Shown: positions 24,648-34,113 of the stretch, in pieces | Layout of the letters: the number at the start of each line of letters is the position of its first letter | Position numbering within the stretch: position 1 is the first letter of the stretch | Source of the DNA: Mycetocola spongiae | GTDB lineage: Bacteria > Actinomycetota > Actinomycetes > Actinomycetales > Microbacteriaceae | NCBI RefSeq assembly: GCF_020424085.1 | Contig: NZ_CP080203.1 | Span: 806,001 to 870,000 of the forward strand | Direction of reading: 5' to 3' | DNA length: 64,000 nucleotides | Notes under the pieces: model-generated | What the model saw: only the letters and a program-made list of their open reading frames with translations | The model's database searches: none | Told to the model about the DNA's origin: nothing | Position numbers and translations under genes: made by a program

Positions 24648-25478
24648 ATGTCCTCCACCGAATATGCCGCGGCCCCCGCGATCACCCTGACCATTGCCGG
24701 ATCCGAAGCCACCGGCGGCGCCGGCGCCCAGGCCGACCTGAAGACCTTCCAGGAGCTCGGGGTATACGGCGTTATTGCCCTCACCTGCATCGTGTCCTTT
24801 AACCCGGCCGATAACTGGAACCACCGCTTTATGCCCGTGGAGCCGCAGGTCATTGCGGATCAGCTTGAGGCCATCCAGACCTGCTACGCGGGCTCGCTGG
24901 ATACCGTAAAGATCGGCATGCTGGGCAGCCCCGCCACGATCTCCACCGTGGCCACCGCCCTGGGCAATCAGTCCTGGAAAAACGTGGTGCTCGACCCGGT
25001 ACTGATCTGCAAGGGCCAGGAGCCGGGCCACGCCCTGGATACCGATCTCGCGCTGAAGGCGCAGATCCTGCCGCTGGCCACGTTTGTCACGCCGAACCAC
25101 TTCGAGGCCGAATCGCTTTCGGGAATCTCCATTAACTCGGTGGAAGACCTGACCGAGGCCGCGCGCATCATCCACGAGATCAGCGGGGCCACCGTGCTGG
25201 CCAAGGGTGGCGTGCGCCTCGCGGGCGAGAACGCGGTGGACGTATTTTATGACGGCACCACCACCGAGCTGCTGAGCGCCCCCAAGGTGGGCGAGGTGGC
25301 CGTATCGGGTGCCGGCTGTTCCCTCGCCGCCGCGATCACCGCGGAGCTGGCCAAGGGTGCCACGCCGCTCGAGGCCGCACGCACCGCCAAGGCATTTGTG
25401 ACCGCGGGAATCAAAAACCGCGTGGCCTCCAATGCACCGTTTGATGCGCTGTGGCAGGGTGGCAACCGCGCGGCCTAG
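24648..25478 (+). CDS. PfkB-family hydroxymethylpyrimidine/pyridoxal kinase (ThiD/PdxK-like)
   Basis: A 276-residue ribokinase-fold enzyme. LTIAGSEATGGAGAQADLKT matches the ThiD/PdxK N-terminal substrate site, VKIGMLGSP and VVLDPVLICKGQ follow, TFVTPNHFEAESLSG is the central motif, and VSGAGCSLAAAITAELAKG is the anion hole (usually GTGC/GAGC). It probably phosphorylates pyridoxal-type vitamers or hydroxymethylpyrimidine. The start is ATG 24648, not 24639, because the -10 box TAAAAT ends at 24640. The distinction between PdxK and ThiD cannot be made here. Confidence 0.85.
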   Translation: MSSTEYAAAPAITLTIAGSEATGGAGAQADLKTFQELGVYGVIALTCIVSFNPADNWNHRFMPVEPQVIADQLEAIQTCYAGSLDTVKIGMLGSPATISTVATALGNQSWKNVVLDPVLICKGQEPGHALDTDLALKAQILPLATFVTPNHFEAESLSGISINSVEDLTEAARIIHEISGATVLAKGGVRLAGENAVDVFYDGTTTELLSAPKVGEVAVSGAGCSLAAAITAELAKGATPLEAARTAKAFVTAGIKNRVASNAPFDALWQGGNRAA

Positions 25479-25491
25479 CATCCCCATGAGG

Positions 25492-25652
25492 GGAACGGGT
25501 GCCCCGGAAACCGGAATGGGCACCCCCGCCAGACAGGAACGGGCGCCACTCATAAAGGAGTGGACGCCCCCGCAATAATAAAGGAATGGGCGCCCCCGCC
25601 ACACAGAAACGGGCGCCACTCATAAAGGAATGGGCGCCCCCGCGAGGGGGCG
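25492..25652. repeat. Tandem repeat array, seven 21-26-bp units in 70-bp higher-order repeats
   Basis: Units beginning GGAAYGGGCRCC or a near variant start at 25492, 25513, 25536, 25557, 25583, 25606 and 25627. The last six form two nearly identical 70-bp repeats (25513 and 25583). The array lies between convergent genes and ends in a perfect terminator-like palindrome. Confidence 0.85.
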
Positions 25653-25659
25653 CCCATTC
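25628..25659. terminator. Bidirectional terminator-like palindrome
   Basis: GAATGGGCGCCCCC, loop GCGA and GGGGGCGCCCATTC form a perfect 14-bp stem between the convergent kinase and GAPDH genes. T runs on either side are weak. Confidence 0.65.
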
Positions 25660-25692
25660 GCCGTTTTGCGCGACGGCGTTTCTGTTGCTCGG

Positions 25693-27138
25693 CTAGGCGG
25701 GGACGCGCTCGGGCAGGACCCGAGGATGCGACCCGGCGATGCGCTCCAGCACGCGCACCACCTGACAGCTATAGCCGAACTCGTTGTCATACCAGACGTA
25801 TAGTATGAGGTTTTTTTCGTGGGAAATCGTGGCCAGTCCGTCCACGATGCCCGCGCGATGCGAGCCCACAAAATCGCTCGAGACCACCTCGGGTGACTCG
25901 ATAAAATCTATCTGCTGCCGCAGCGAGGAGTTGCGGGCGATATCACGCAGCAGGTCGTTTACCGCATCGCGGGTGGTGGCCCGTTCCAGCGTGAGGTTCA
26001 GGATCGCAAGCGAAACATCGGGGGTGGGCACGCGGATCGAGCTTCCCGAGAGTCGCCCCTCCAGCTCGGGCAGGGCCTTGGCCACCGCGGTGGCCGCCCC
26101 GGTCTCGGTGATCACCATATTCAGTGCCGCGGAGCGGCCGCGGCGGTCGCCCTTATGGAAATTATCGATGAGGTTCTGATCATTGGTGAAGGAGTGTACG
26201 GTCTCCACGTGTCCGTGCACCACACCATAGGCATCGTTTATGACCTTCAGGACCGGGGTGATCGCATTGGTGGTGCAGGACGCGGCCGAAACGATGCGAT
26301 CCTCGGCGGTGATCGTCGCATCGTTAATGCCGTGCACGATGTTTTTCAGCGCACCCTTGCCGGGGGCGGTGAGCAGCACCCGGGCCACACCCGCGGAGCG
26401 CAGGTGCTGGGACAGCCCCTCCTCATCACGCCAGCGGCCGGTATTATCCACCACGATCGCATCGTGGATGCCGTAGCTCGTATAGTCGATGGCGGCGGGA
26501 TCATCCGCATAGATCACCTGGATGAGGGTGCCATTGGCGAGGATGGTATTGTGCTCCTCATCCACCGTGACCGTGCCCTGGAAGGGGCCGTGCACCGAGT
26601 CGCGCTGGAGCAGGCTCGCGCGCTTCATGAGGTCGTTATCGGAACCGCGGCGCACCACCACGGCGCGCAGGCGCAGGCCGTCTCCGTTGCCGGCGTGGGA
26701 GATCAGGATGCGGGCCAGCAGGCGACCGATCCGGCCAAAGCCATAAAGCACCACATCGGTGGGGGCCGCGGGGGCATCCGAGCCGAGGACCGGCGCCAGC
26801 TCGGCACGCAGATAGGCCTCGAGGTCCTCCGAACCCGCCTCCTGGAATCCGGCGTAGAGGCGGGAGAGATCCAGCGAGGCCTCCCCGGGACCGATCTCGC
26901 GCAGCGCGAGCAGGACGTTTTCCAGGCCCTCCAGATCGGCGCCATCGCCATAGGTCTGCTGGGCAAAGGTGACGGCATTAAGGATGCCGATTGCGGAGAG
27001 GTTAATCAGGCGCTGCCCGCGCAGCGAGGTCACCACCCCGTGATTACGATAGAGGCCGCCGATGAGGGAGATGAGGCGTTCCGCCCGCTCCTCACGATCG
27101 ACCCACAGCTGGCGGTGAGCATCAAAAGTCTGGTCCAC
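25693..27138 (-). CDS. Long-form glyceraldehyde-3-phosphate dehydrogenase (GapB-like)
   Basis: A 481-residue enzyme with the GAPDH catalytic core. VVLYGFGRIGRLLARIL begins the nucleotide fold near residue 127, SAASCTTNAITPVLK holds the catalytic cysteine near residue 305, TVHSFTNDQNLIDN follows, and VWYDNEFGYSCQVVRV is near the C-terminus. The 125-residue N-terminal extension is characteristic of the long actinobacterial GapB class, which in Corynebacterium works mainly in gluconeogenesis with NADP. GTG 27138 follows AAAGGATCAAC; the longer frame to 27240 lacks a ribosome site. It fits a gluconeogenic setting, as the glyoxylate genes occur elsewhere in the window. Confidence 0.88.
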   Translation of the reverse strand: MDQTFDAHRQLWVDREERAERLISLIGGLYRNHGVVTSLRGQRLINLSAIGILNAVTFAQQTYGDGADLEGLENVLLALREIGPGEASLDLSRLYAGFQEAGSEDLEAYLRAELAPVLGSDAPAAPTDVVLYGFGRIGRLLARILISHAGNGDGLRLRAVVVRRGSDNDLMKRASLLQRDSVHGPFQGTVTVDEEHNTILANGTLIQVIYADDPAAIDYTSYGIHDAIVVDNTGRWRDEEGLSQHLRSAGVARVLLTAPGKGALKNIVHGINDATITAEDRIVSAASCTTNAITPVLKVINDAYGVVHGHVETVHSFTNDQNLIDNFHKGDRRGRSAALNMVITETGAATAVAKALPELEGRLSGSSIRVPTPDVSLAILNLTLERATTRDAVNDLLRDIARNSSLRQQIDFIESPEVVSSDFVGSHRAGIVDGLATISHEKNLILYVWYDNEFGYSCQVVRVLERIAGSHPRVLPERVPA

Positions 27139-27365
27139 GTTGATCCTTTTATTTCCCCGGCCACCCGGGTGGGGCGGTGCGGGAAGAGCGATGATTATCG
27201 GGCGATCTTGCGACCGCTCCCCCGATGCTAGGCCAGGCAATCGAAAGAATTCTCAGAATTTGGGCCTTTTTACGTAGAAGAAATTCGTTTCTTAACAAAA
27301 AGGCAATTTGGGGCGATCATGCGTGCACGGGCCGCCGGATGAATCGGGGCCGGGCGACACGAGCC

Positions 27366-27371
27366 TAAACT
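27366..27371 (+). promoter_or_regulatory. Leaderless -10 box
   Basis: TAAACT lies 6 nt before GTG 27378 and supports that GTG as the start. Confidence 0.55.
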
Positions 27372-27377
27372 GAGGGG

Positions 27378-28271
27378 GTGGACAGAAATAACCAGATGCC
27401 GGACCGGCTCGACGCGGCCACGTGGCGGCAGCGGGCAGCGGCCCATGCCGAGCGGGCCGAGAGGCTAACCGCGGGCCGGATCGCGCGCCGGGCCGCGGGC
27501 ATAAACGATCCGATCGAGGACTTTCTGTTCACCTACTATCCGATTAAACCCGCGCGCCTGCGGGCCTGGCATCCCGGCTCCGGCGTGATCCTGGAGGATG
27601 CCCGCGGCGAGGAGATTCCGCGCTGGTATGCCGCTAGCGGCGATGCCGATCTGATCGTGGACGCCGCGGCGCTCCTCGACGCCCGCGGCCCCCTCCTGGG
27701 ATTTATCCACCGGCTGCTGCGCGGCACACGCGAACGCCCCGCGCAATACGGCTGCTTTGGCCTGCACGAGTGGGCGATGGTTTATAAGCTGGACCCCGAG
27801 CGGGTACGCCATGAATCCACCCCACTGCGGCTCACCCCCGCCGAAACGGATGCCGTGGTGGAACGCCATAATATTGCCTGCAGCCATTTTGACGCGTTCA
27901 GGTTTTTCACCCCCGAGGCCAGTGGGCTTAATCGGCTCTCCCCCACCCGGGAGAACCAGCCACTGCTGGAGCAGCGCGGCTGCCTCCACGCCGGCATGGA
28001 TCTTTATAAATGGGCCTCCAAGCTGGGCCCCGCGCTGCCGGGTGAGCTGCTCCTGGACTGCTTTGAGCTGGCCCGGGAGATCCGAATCCTGGATATGCGA
28101 GCCTCGCCCTATGACATCGGCGCCTGGGGGTATTCGGCGGTGCCGATCGAAACGGACGCGGGTAAGGCCGAATATGTGGCCGCCCAGAGAGCATTCACCA
28201 CACGCTCGGATATTCTGCGCGACCGGGTACTGGACGCGCTCCTGCGCACGCGGGAGGCGGCGAGCGCGTAG
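27378..28271 (+). CDS. Uncharacterised actinobacterial protein
   Basis: A 297-residue soluble protein. The sequence contains PIEDFLFTYYPIKPARLRAWHPG near residues 45-67, then YGCFGLHEWAMVYK and HNIACSHFDAFRFFTPEA. CLHAGMDLYKWASKLGP and CFELAREIRILDMRASPYD follow. Conserved His/Asp/Glu/Arg-rich blocks look like an enzyme active site, but I cannot assign a reaction. I recall that close relatives are sometimes annotated as 3-methyladenine DNA glycosylase, but I see no helix-hairpin-helix or known glycosylase motif. GTG 27378 is supported by the -10 box 6 nt upstream. Confidence 0.75.
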   Translation: MDRNNQMPDRLDAATWRQRAAAHAERAERLTAGRIARRAAGINDPIEDFLFTYYPIKPARLRAWHPGSGVILEDARGEEIPRWYAASGDADLIVDAAALLDARGPLLGFIHRLLRGTRERPAQYGCFGLHEWAMVYKLDPERVRHESTPLRLTPAETDAVVERHNIACSHFDAFRFFTPEASGLNRLSPTRENQPLLEQRGCLHAGMDLYKWASKLGPALPGELLLDCFELAREIRILDMRASPYDIGAWGYSAVPIETDAGKAEYVAAQRAFTTRSDILRDRVLDALLRTREAASA

Positions 28272-28301
28272 CTCGCCGCCGCCCCGGGCAAGCGCTGAGG
28301 G

Positions 28302-31250
28302 TCAGGAGATTCGGCTGGCTCCCCCGGCGGTGGTGCTCACGGTCAACCGGGCCGGAATGCGCTCCTGCATGGCCGGGACGTGGCTGATAACCCCGACGGT
28401 GCGTCCTCCCGCGCGTAGCCCGTCCAGGGTCTCCATCGCGATATCCAGGGTTTCCTGATCCAGCGAGCCGAAGCCCTCGTCGATAAACAGCGTATCCAGG
28501 CGAATGCCTCCCGCGCGCTGGCTGACCACCTCGGCCAGCCCGAGGGCAAGCGCCAGCGAGGCGAGGAAGGTCTCGCCCCCCGAGAGTGACTGGGTGGGGC
28601 GGGCCGCGCCGGTGAATGCGTCATATACGCTCAGCCCCAGGCCGGACTGCGCATTACGGTATTGCACCGAATCATCGTGTTCGAGGCTGAAGCGTCCCGA
28701 ACTCATCTCCTGGAGGCGCAGATTGGCCGCGGCCACGATCTCCTCGAGCTCGGCCGCGAGCACAAAGCTCTCCAGGCGCATCCTGCGGGTATTATTTTTT
28801 CCCCCGCTCAGCGCCATCGAGAGTGCGCGCAGGCGCTCGTATTCGGCGTGGCGCTCGGCGGAGCCCGCGAGCAGGGTGCGCGCCCGGTCGATCAGGTCCC
28901 CGAGTGCGCGGTGGCGCTGCGTGGCGGCGGCCGCGGATTCGGCGGCGGTCTCGGCCGCGGCGCGCGCGAGCGTGGATTCCTCCTCCAGGGGGGCGAGGTC
29001 CATCGCCTCGGCGGGCAGCGCCACCAGCTCGGGGTCCCCCAGGATGGTGCGGGCTGCCAGCACGGCGTTTTCGTGGTCGCGCACGCGTATGCGCAGCGGT
29101 TCCCGGTCCTCGCGCAGCGCCGCACCCCAGGCAGCAAGGTCTTCGAACATATATTCGATCAGGGTATCCCGGAGGGCCGCGTCGGCCCGGCCGTGCTCCG
29201 CAAGCGCCCGGGTCACGGCTGCCTGCGCCTCCCCGAGTTCGCGGGCGCGCGAGCGTTCGCGGGTATGCCGGGTGATCGCCTCGGCTACCGAGGCGTCCCC
29301 GCCACGACCCTCGTCCAGGCGCGTGCGTATCCCCGCCCGCTCGCTGAGCAGGCCCGCATATTGCGCGGCGCGCTCCTCCGCGGCGGCGCGGTGAGTTTCG
29401 CGCGCGGCGTGCAGATCCTCGGCCTCGGTTTCCAGGGCGAAGATGTGCGCGGCGAGTGCACCGGCACGGGTCTCGGCCTCGCGGGCGGCGGCCAGATCGG
29501 TCTCGATACCGCGCTCGGCGGCCAGCAGATCCGGCACCGCGGTATCGCCGGTGATGGCGCGGCGCGCGGCCAGCTCACTCTCCCGGGTATAAAACGCGGA
29601 CGCACACTCGGCGAGCGCGGTACCGCTGCGTTCCACGGCACTGCGGGCGGCGGCAATATCGGCCTCGGTCACGGGGGCTTCCCCGGGTTCCGCGGGCTGC
29701 GGGTGCGCGGTTGCACCACAGACCGGACAGGGTTCACCCTCCGTAAGCTCGGCCGCGAGGGTGCCCGCATAGCCCTGAAGCTGGCGGGTCACCAGGTCCC
29801 GCTGGGCGCGTGTGGCGGCATCCTGTTCGGCGGTGGCGGAGACCATGGCGGCACGGGCCCGGGCGAGCGAGAGCTCCAGGTCCTCGGCCTCGCGCGCGGC
29901 GTCAAGCATCGCCCGCAATCTCAGGCGCTCGGTATCGAGTGCCGGCACCCCGTGGGCGAGGCGCAGTGCCTCCTCCCGGTCCCCGCGTGCACCCTGAAGA
30001 ACGACGGGTATTTCCGCGGCCCGGCGGGTCATCTCGGCGGAGGCCTCCCCGGCCCCGAGGATTTCCCGGTCCGCGGCGGCGATCTCCGCCTCCAGCGTGC
30101 CGAGGCGCGTCTCCTCCGCGGCCAGGGCCTCCAGCGCGCCGAGCGTGCGGGTGAGGGATTCGATTCCCCGCGCGAGTTCCTCGGCGCCGGGTTCCTCCGC
30201 CTGCGCGCCCTCCAGATAGCCGGCGAGCGCGGAACGGTGGGTATCCCGGGCCGCCGTCAGGGCCGCGGTGGCCCGCTCGGCGGCACGCACCGCGGGGGTC
30301 GCGGCGGCGGCCCGTTCGGCCGCGGCCAGGGCCTCCCGCTCGGCGGTGATGGCATCCTCGGCCGCGGTCAGCTCGGCGAGGCGGGCGGTGGCCTCGGCCC
30401 GTTTGGCCTGCCGCGAGGCGGTGAGCCGCGCCGCGGCGAGCGCCTGCTCGGCCAGGGTGGCGCGCCCGGCCGCGGTTTCCCTCCCGGCACGCGCGTCCCG
30501 CTCCTGCGCGGCGGAAGCTGCCAGGCGGTCCCCAAACCACTCCTCCGTGGGCGCCTCCGGGATCTCCTCCGCGTGTTCCTCGGCGGCCAGTACACCCCCG
30601 AGCTGGGCAAGGAGTGCGGCATAGCCGGCGCGGACCGCGGAGAGCTCCTGCTCGGCCTCGCGGACACTCTCGGCGAGGGTACGCTCATAGCGTTCAAAGC
30701 GGGCCGTGCCAAACAGGGTGCGCAGCAGTTCCAGGCGTTCACCACTCTGCGCCCGCAGGAACTCGCCAAAACGATTCTGGGCCAGCAGGATCACCTGGAG
30801 GAATTGCTCCCGCCGCAGCTGCACGATCTCGCCGAGCCGGATCCCCACATCGCGGGCCAGGGTGGAGAGTGCCTCCCAGCCCGTCGGGCGCAGGATCCAC
30901 AGTTCCGCGCTGGCCTTTTGCAGCGTGGTGCCCTCCCCGCGGGATTTGGGACGCTCATAGGCGGGCGAGCGCAGCACCCGATAGCGTTCCTCCCCGGCGC
31001 TGAACTCCAGCTCCACCGCGGTGGGGTCCCCCGGCCCGCAGTGATCGCTGCGCAGCCGGGCGGCCTGGCCGTCATAGCGCGGCACGGAATCGTAGAGGGC
31101 AAAGCTGATCGCATCGAGGATGCTGGATTTTCCGGCGCCGGTTTTCCCGGCGATCAGGAAGAGGCCGTCATCCTCGAAGGAATCAAAGTCCACGGTCTGG
31201 GTGTGATGGAACGGCCCAAAGCCGGTGATGCTCAGGCGGTGAATCTTCAT
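28302..31250 (-). CDS. sbcC: SbcC-type SMC-family exonuclease ATPase subunit
   Basis: A 982-residue protein that with SbcD would open DNA hairpins and process double-strand ends. Walker [10 protein letters not shown] is at residues 35-43. Long alanine/glutamate/arginine-rich coiled coils flank a central zinc hook CPVC near residue 505. The C-terminal ATPase half carries the signature [18 protein letters not shown], then Walker [15 protein letters not shown]. Its start overlaps the sbcD stop by 4 bp, so the two are translationally coupled. It lacks insertions or truncation and is of normal length for the family. Confidence 0.93.
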   Translation of the reverse strand: MKIHRLSITGFGPFHHTQTVDFDSFEDDGLFLIAGKTGAGKSSILDAISFALYDSVPRYDGQAARLRSDHCGPGDPTAVELEFSAGEERYRVLRSPAYERPKSRGEGTTLQKASAELWILRPTGWEALSTLARDVGIRLGEIVQLRREQFLQVILLAQNRFGEFLRAQSGERLELLRTLFGTARFERYERTLAESVREAEQELSAVRAGYAALLAQLGGVLAAEEHAEEIPEAPTEEWFGDRLAASAAQERDARAGRETAAGRATLAEQALAAARLTASRQAKRAEATARLAELTAAEDAITAEREALAAAERAAAATPAVRAAERATAALTAARDTHRSALAGYLEGAQAEEPGAEELARGIESLTRTLGALEALAAEETRLGTLEAEIAAADREILGAGEASAEMTRRAAEIPVVLQGARGDREEALRLAHGVPALDTERLRLRAMLDAAREAEDLELSLARARAAMVSATAEQDAATRAQRDLVTRQLQGYAGTLAAELTEGEPCPVCGATAHPQPAEPGEAPVTEADIAAARSAVERSGTALAECASAFYTRESELAARRAITGDTAVPDLLAAERGIETDLAAAREAETRAGALAAHIFALETEAEDLHAARETHRAAAEERAAQYAGLLSERAGIRTRLDEGRGGDASVAEAITRHTRERSRARELGEAQAAVTRALAEHGRADAALRDTLIEYMFEDLAAWGAALREDREPLRIRVRDHENAVLAARTILGDPELVALPAEAMDLAPLEEESTLARAAAETAAESAAAATQRHRALGDLIDRARTLLAGSAERHAEYERLRALSMALSGGKNNTRRMRLESFVLAAELEEIVAAANLRLQEMSSGRFSLEHDDSVQYRNAQSGLGLSVYDAFTGAARPTQSLSGGETFLASLALALGLAEVVSQRAGGIRLDTLFIDEGFGSLDQETLDIAMETLDGLRAGGRTVGVISHVPAMQERIPARLTVSTTAGGASRIS

Positions 31251-32398
31251 CGGATAGCCTCGTTATTTTCCTGGGCGATCAGGGCGGCAAGCACTGCCTG
31301 TTCCTGCGCGTTGGGCCCCTCCCCATTGCGCACAAATCCGAGAAACTCGGCCATGATCTCGGCGTCCCCGCGCTCGCGGACCCGGCCGGCATAGCCCCCC
31401 TCGGTGATGGCCTCGAGATGCTCGGGTTCGTGTTCGAGGGTGACCGCATGGGGGAAGCGTTTTTGCAGTTCCCGCATGGGCTCCACCGGGCGCACCCGAT
31501 CGGTGAGGATCACGGAGATCCAGTGCTCGCGCACCGCCTCGTGGGCGGGATCGGCCAGGAGCTCGGCGAGGGTTCCGCGCAGGATACTCAGGGGCCGCGG
31601 GATGGGCAGATCCAGCCAGGTGATCTCCTCCACCCCGTGCGCGCCGAGGTCCACGAGCCAGGAGCCGCGCGGCTTGCCCGCCTCGGAGAAGGAATAGTGC
31701 AGGGGTGCGCCGCTATAGCGCAGGTGGGGTGCAAGCACCGCGCGGCCGTGGATATGACCAAGGGCGGCATAGTCCACGCCCTCAAAAACATCCAGCGGCA
31801 CGGATTCCACACCACCGGCCGTGATATCGCGCTCCCCGTCTCCCCCGCTCGCGCCGCTGGCAAAACAGTGCGCGGCCAGCACGCTGCGGGCCGGCGGCCG
31901 GGCGGCGAGGTCGGCGCGGATGCGCGCGAGCGCAAAGCGCAGCGTGTCCTCCTGGGTGCGCAGGGTCTGTTCGGGATAGCGGTGCCGCAGCAGCGCGGGT
32001 TCCAGATAGGGGATGCCGTAGAGCAGGACCGTTCCGTGCTCATCCTCGAGTTCGATCGGGGTGTCCAGCCGGGTGGGATCGGCGAGGATATGCACCCCGG
32101 CGAGCGCGGCAAATTCGGCGAGGAAACCCAGGCGGGCGGGCGAATCGTGATTGCCCGAGGTGAGGATGATGCGCGCCCCGGTGGCCTGGAGCCGGGCGAG
32201 GACCCGGCCCAGCATCGCATAGGACTCCGCGGAGGGCATCCCGGTATCAAAGATATCGCCGGCCACCAGCACAACGTCCACCCGCCGTTCAACCACCTGT
32301 TGCGCGAGGGTCAGTAACACGTCCTCCAGATGGGCGAGGGTGGATGCTCCGTGAAACGAGCGACCCACATGCCAGTCGGAGGTGTGCAGTATTCTCAT
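31247..32398 (-). CDS. sbcD: SbcD-type exonuclease nuclease subunit
   Basis: A 383-residue Mre11-like metallophosphoesterase. The metal-binding motifs are in order: HTSDWHVG (D8, H10), AGDIFDTG, TSGNHDSP and LAAHCFASG, then ALGHIHGRAV. The C-terminal domain contacts SbcC. ATG 32398 lies 6 nt after TATCGT on the minus strand, so the operon mRNA is probably leaderless. It is followed by sbcC with a 4-bp overlap and is divergent from a DHA2 exporter gene. Confidence 0.93.
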   Translation of the reverse strand: MRILHTSDWHVGRSFHGASTLAHLEDVLLTLAQQVVERRVDVVLVAGDIFDTGMPSAESYAMLGRVLARLQATGARIILTSGNHDSPARLGFLAEFAALAGVHILADPTRLDTPIELEDEHGTVLLYGIPYLEPALLRHRYPEQTLRTQEDTLRFALARIRADLAARPPARSVLAAHCFASGASGGDGERDITAGGVESVPLDVFEGVDYAALGHIHGRAVLAPHLRYSGAPLHYSFSEAGKPRGSWLVDLGAHGVEEITWLDLPIPRPLSILRGTLAELLADPAHEAVREHWISVILTDRVRPVEPMRELQKRFPHAVTLEHEPEHLEAITEGGYAGRVRERGDAEIMAEFLGFVRNGEGPNAQEQAVLAALIAQENNEAIR

Positions 32399-32404
32399 GA
32401 CTTC

Positions 32405-32410
32405 ACGATA
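32405..32410 (-). promoter_or_regulatory. Leaderless -10 box of sbcDC
   Basis: TATCGT on the minus strand lies 6 nt before ATG 32396-32398. Confidence 0.5.
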
Positions 32411-32489
32411 CCGAGATTATGGAATAGATTGCGCGCCGCGAGAGTTATCCCTCCCTGTCGCTATCCGCAGAACCTTTAAGGACTCCTTT

Positions 32490-33959
32490 TTGACCTCTTC
32501 AACCGCCGAGACCCCCGTGCTCGACGCCGCGATCACCCGACGCAATAACCGCGTGATCGCCCTCCTGATTGCCGCCGCGTTTGTGGTCATCCTGAACGAA
32601 ACCATCATGAGCGTGGCGCTGCCCGAGCTGACCCGCGACCTGAGCATCACCCTGGCCACCGCGCAGTGGCTCACCACCGGGTTTATGCTCACCATGGCCG
32701 TGGTGATCCCGATCACCGGCTTCCTGCTGCAGCGCTTCAGTACCCGCACCATTTTTATTGCCGCAATGTCGCTGTTTTCCACCGGTACCCTGATCGCCGG
32801 GCTTGCCCCGGGGTTTGAGGTGCTGCTGGCCGGTCGTATCGTGCAGGCCAGCGGTACGGCCATCATGATGCCGCTGCTGATGACCACGCTGATGACGCTG
32901 GTGGAACCCGCGCGGCGCGGCCGCATGATGGGCAGTGTGTCCATCGTGATTTCGGTGGCCCCCGCGATTGGTCCCACCATCTCGGGCCTGATCCTGCACT
33001 ATCTGTCCTGGCGCTGGATGTTCTGGATCGTGCTTCCGATCGCCCTGATCATGCTGATCGTGGGTATCCGCAACGTGGTGAACGTGACCGAGCCGCGCGT
33101 GGTTCCGATCGATGTGCTCAGCGTGGTGCTGTCCGCGCTGGGCTTTGGTGGGCTGATCTTTGGGATTAGCCGCATCGGTGAGACCACCGCCGAGAGCAAT
33201 ACCCTGCTGATCGCCTCGCTCGTGATCGGCGCGGTTGCCCTGATCGCGTTTGTGCTGCGACAGCTGGTATTGCAGCGCCAGAACCGCGCACTGCTGGACC
33301 TGCGCACGTTCCTCTCCCCGATCTTCACCGCGAGCGTGCTGATGATGGTCATCTCGATGGCCGCGCTTTTTGGCACGATTGTGCTGTTCCCGATCTTCAT
33401 GACGCAGGCCCTGCACCTGGATACAATCCAGATCGGCCTGTTTATGCTGCCCGGTGGCCTGCTGATGGGGCTCATGGCCCCGTTTGTGGGTCGGCTCTAT
33501 GATGCCGTGGGCCCGCGCCCGCTGGTGATCCCCGGTACCGTGATCGTCAGCGCGGTGCTGTGGTTCCTGTCCACGATTAACACCGAGACCACCTTTGGTG
33601 TGCTGCTGGCCGCGCATATCGTGCTGAGCCTGGGCCTGGCCCTGCTCTTCACGCCGCTGTTCACGGCGAGCATGGCCTCGGTGGCTCCCCCGCTGTACTC
33701 GCATGCCAGCGCCATCGTGGGTACCGTGCAGCAGGTGGCCGGTGCCGCCGGGACCGCGCTCTTTGTGACGGTGATGTCCCTGCAGTCGGCACAGCGCGCG
33801 CAGGCCGGGGCCGGCATGGAGGAGGCCGTGACCTCCGGAGTGGGCTCGGCCTTTTTCATCGGCGCCTGCCTCTCGGTGGTGGCCGTGATCATCGGCCCGT
33901 TTATTGCCAAGCCCGCCGATGCCCCGGGCGCCGACGGCAAGATTCACGCCGCACACTAG
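32490..33959 (+). CDS. MFS drug-efflux transporter, DHA2 (EmrB/QacA) type
   Basis: A 489-residue transporter with about 14 membrane segments. Motif C-type sequence GPTISGLILHYLSWRWMFW lies in segment 5, and the motif-A-like QRFSTRTIFIAAMSLF follows segment 2. The early acidic residue in VVILNETIMSVALPEL matches the DHA2 family, which couples drug export to proton entry. Start TTG 32490 follows AAGGACTCCTTT; the longer frame from 32382 reads into the sbcD promoter. A strong terminator follows. Substrate unknown. Confidence 0.88.
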   Translation: MTSSTAETPVLDAAITRRNNRVIALLIAAAFVVILNETIMSVALPELTRDLSITLATAQWLTTGFMLTMAVVIPITGFLLQRFSTRTIFIAAMSLFSTGTLIAGLAPGFEVLLAGRIVQASGTAIMMPLLMTTLMTLVEPARRGRMMGSVSIVISVAPAIGPTISGLILHYLSWRWMFWIVLPIALIMLIVGIRNVVNVTEPRVVPIDVLSVVLSALGFGGLIFGISRIGETTAESNTLLIASLVIGAVALIAFVLRQLVLQRQNRALLDLRTFLSPIFTASVLMMVISMAALFGTIVLFPIFMTQALHLDTIQIGLFMLPGGLLMGLMAPFVGRLYDAVGPRPLVIPGTVIVSAVLWFLSTINTETTFGVLLAAHIVLSLGLALLFTPLFTASMASVAPPLYSHASAIVGTVQQVAGAAGTALFVTVMSLQSAQRAQAGAGMEEAVTSGVGSAFFIGACLSVVAVIIGPFIAKPADAPGADGKIHAAH

Positions 33960-33971
33960 CCGGTGTGAGAT

Positions 33972-34006
33972 AAGGGCCCCGCGGAGTTGCTCCGCGGGGC
34001 CCTTTC
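33972..34006 (+). terminator. Rho-independent terminator
   Basis: AAGGGCCCCGCGGAG, loop TTG and CTCCGCGGGGCCCTT form a perfect 15-bp stem ending in TTT. Confidence 0.85.
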
Positions 34007-34113
34007 CGTTCCGGCGCGACGGGCGCCCGGCGCGTGGTCGGCCCGCTCGGGCGATCCGCGCCCGGAGGCAGTAGTGTGGTTATTTTCCGTTTGAACCCGC
34101 TTGGACGTATCCC

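Noticed and set aside
28662-31394. 910-codon plus-strand frame opposite sbcC
   Set aside because: Gly/Arg/His-rich antisense frame without domains; it arises from the GC bias of the coiled-coil gene.
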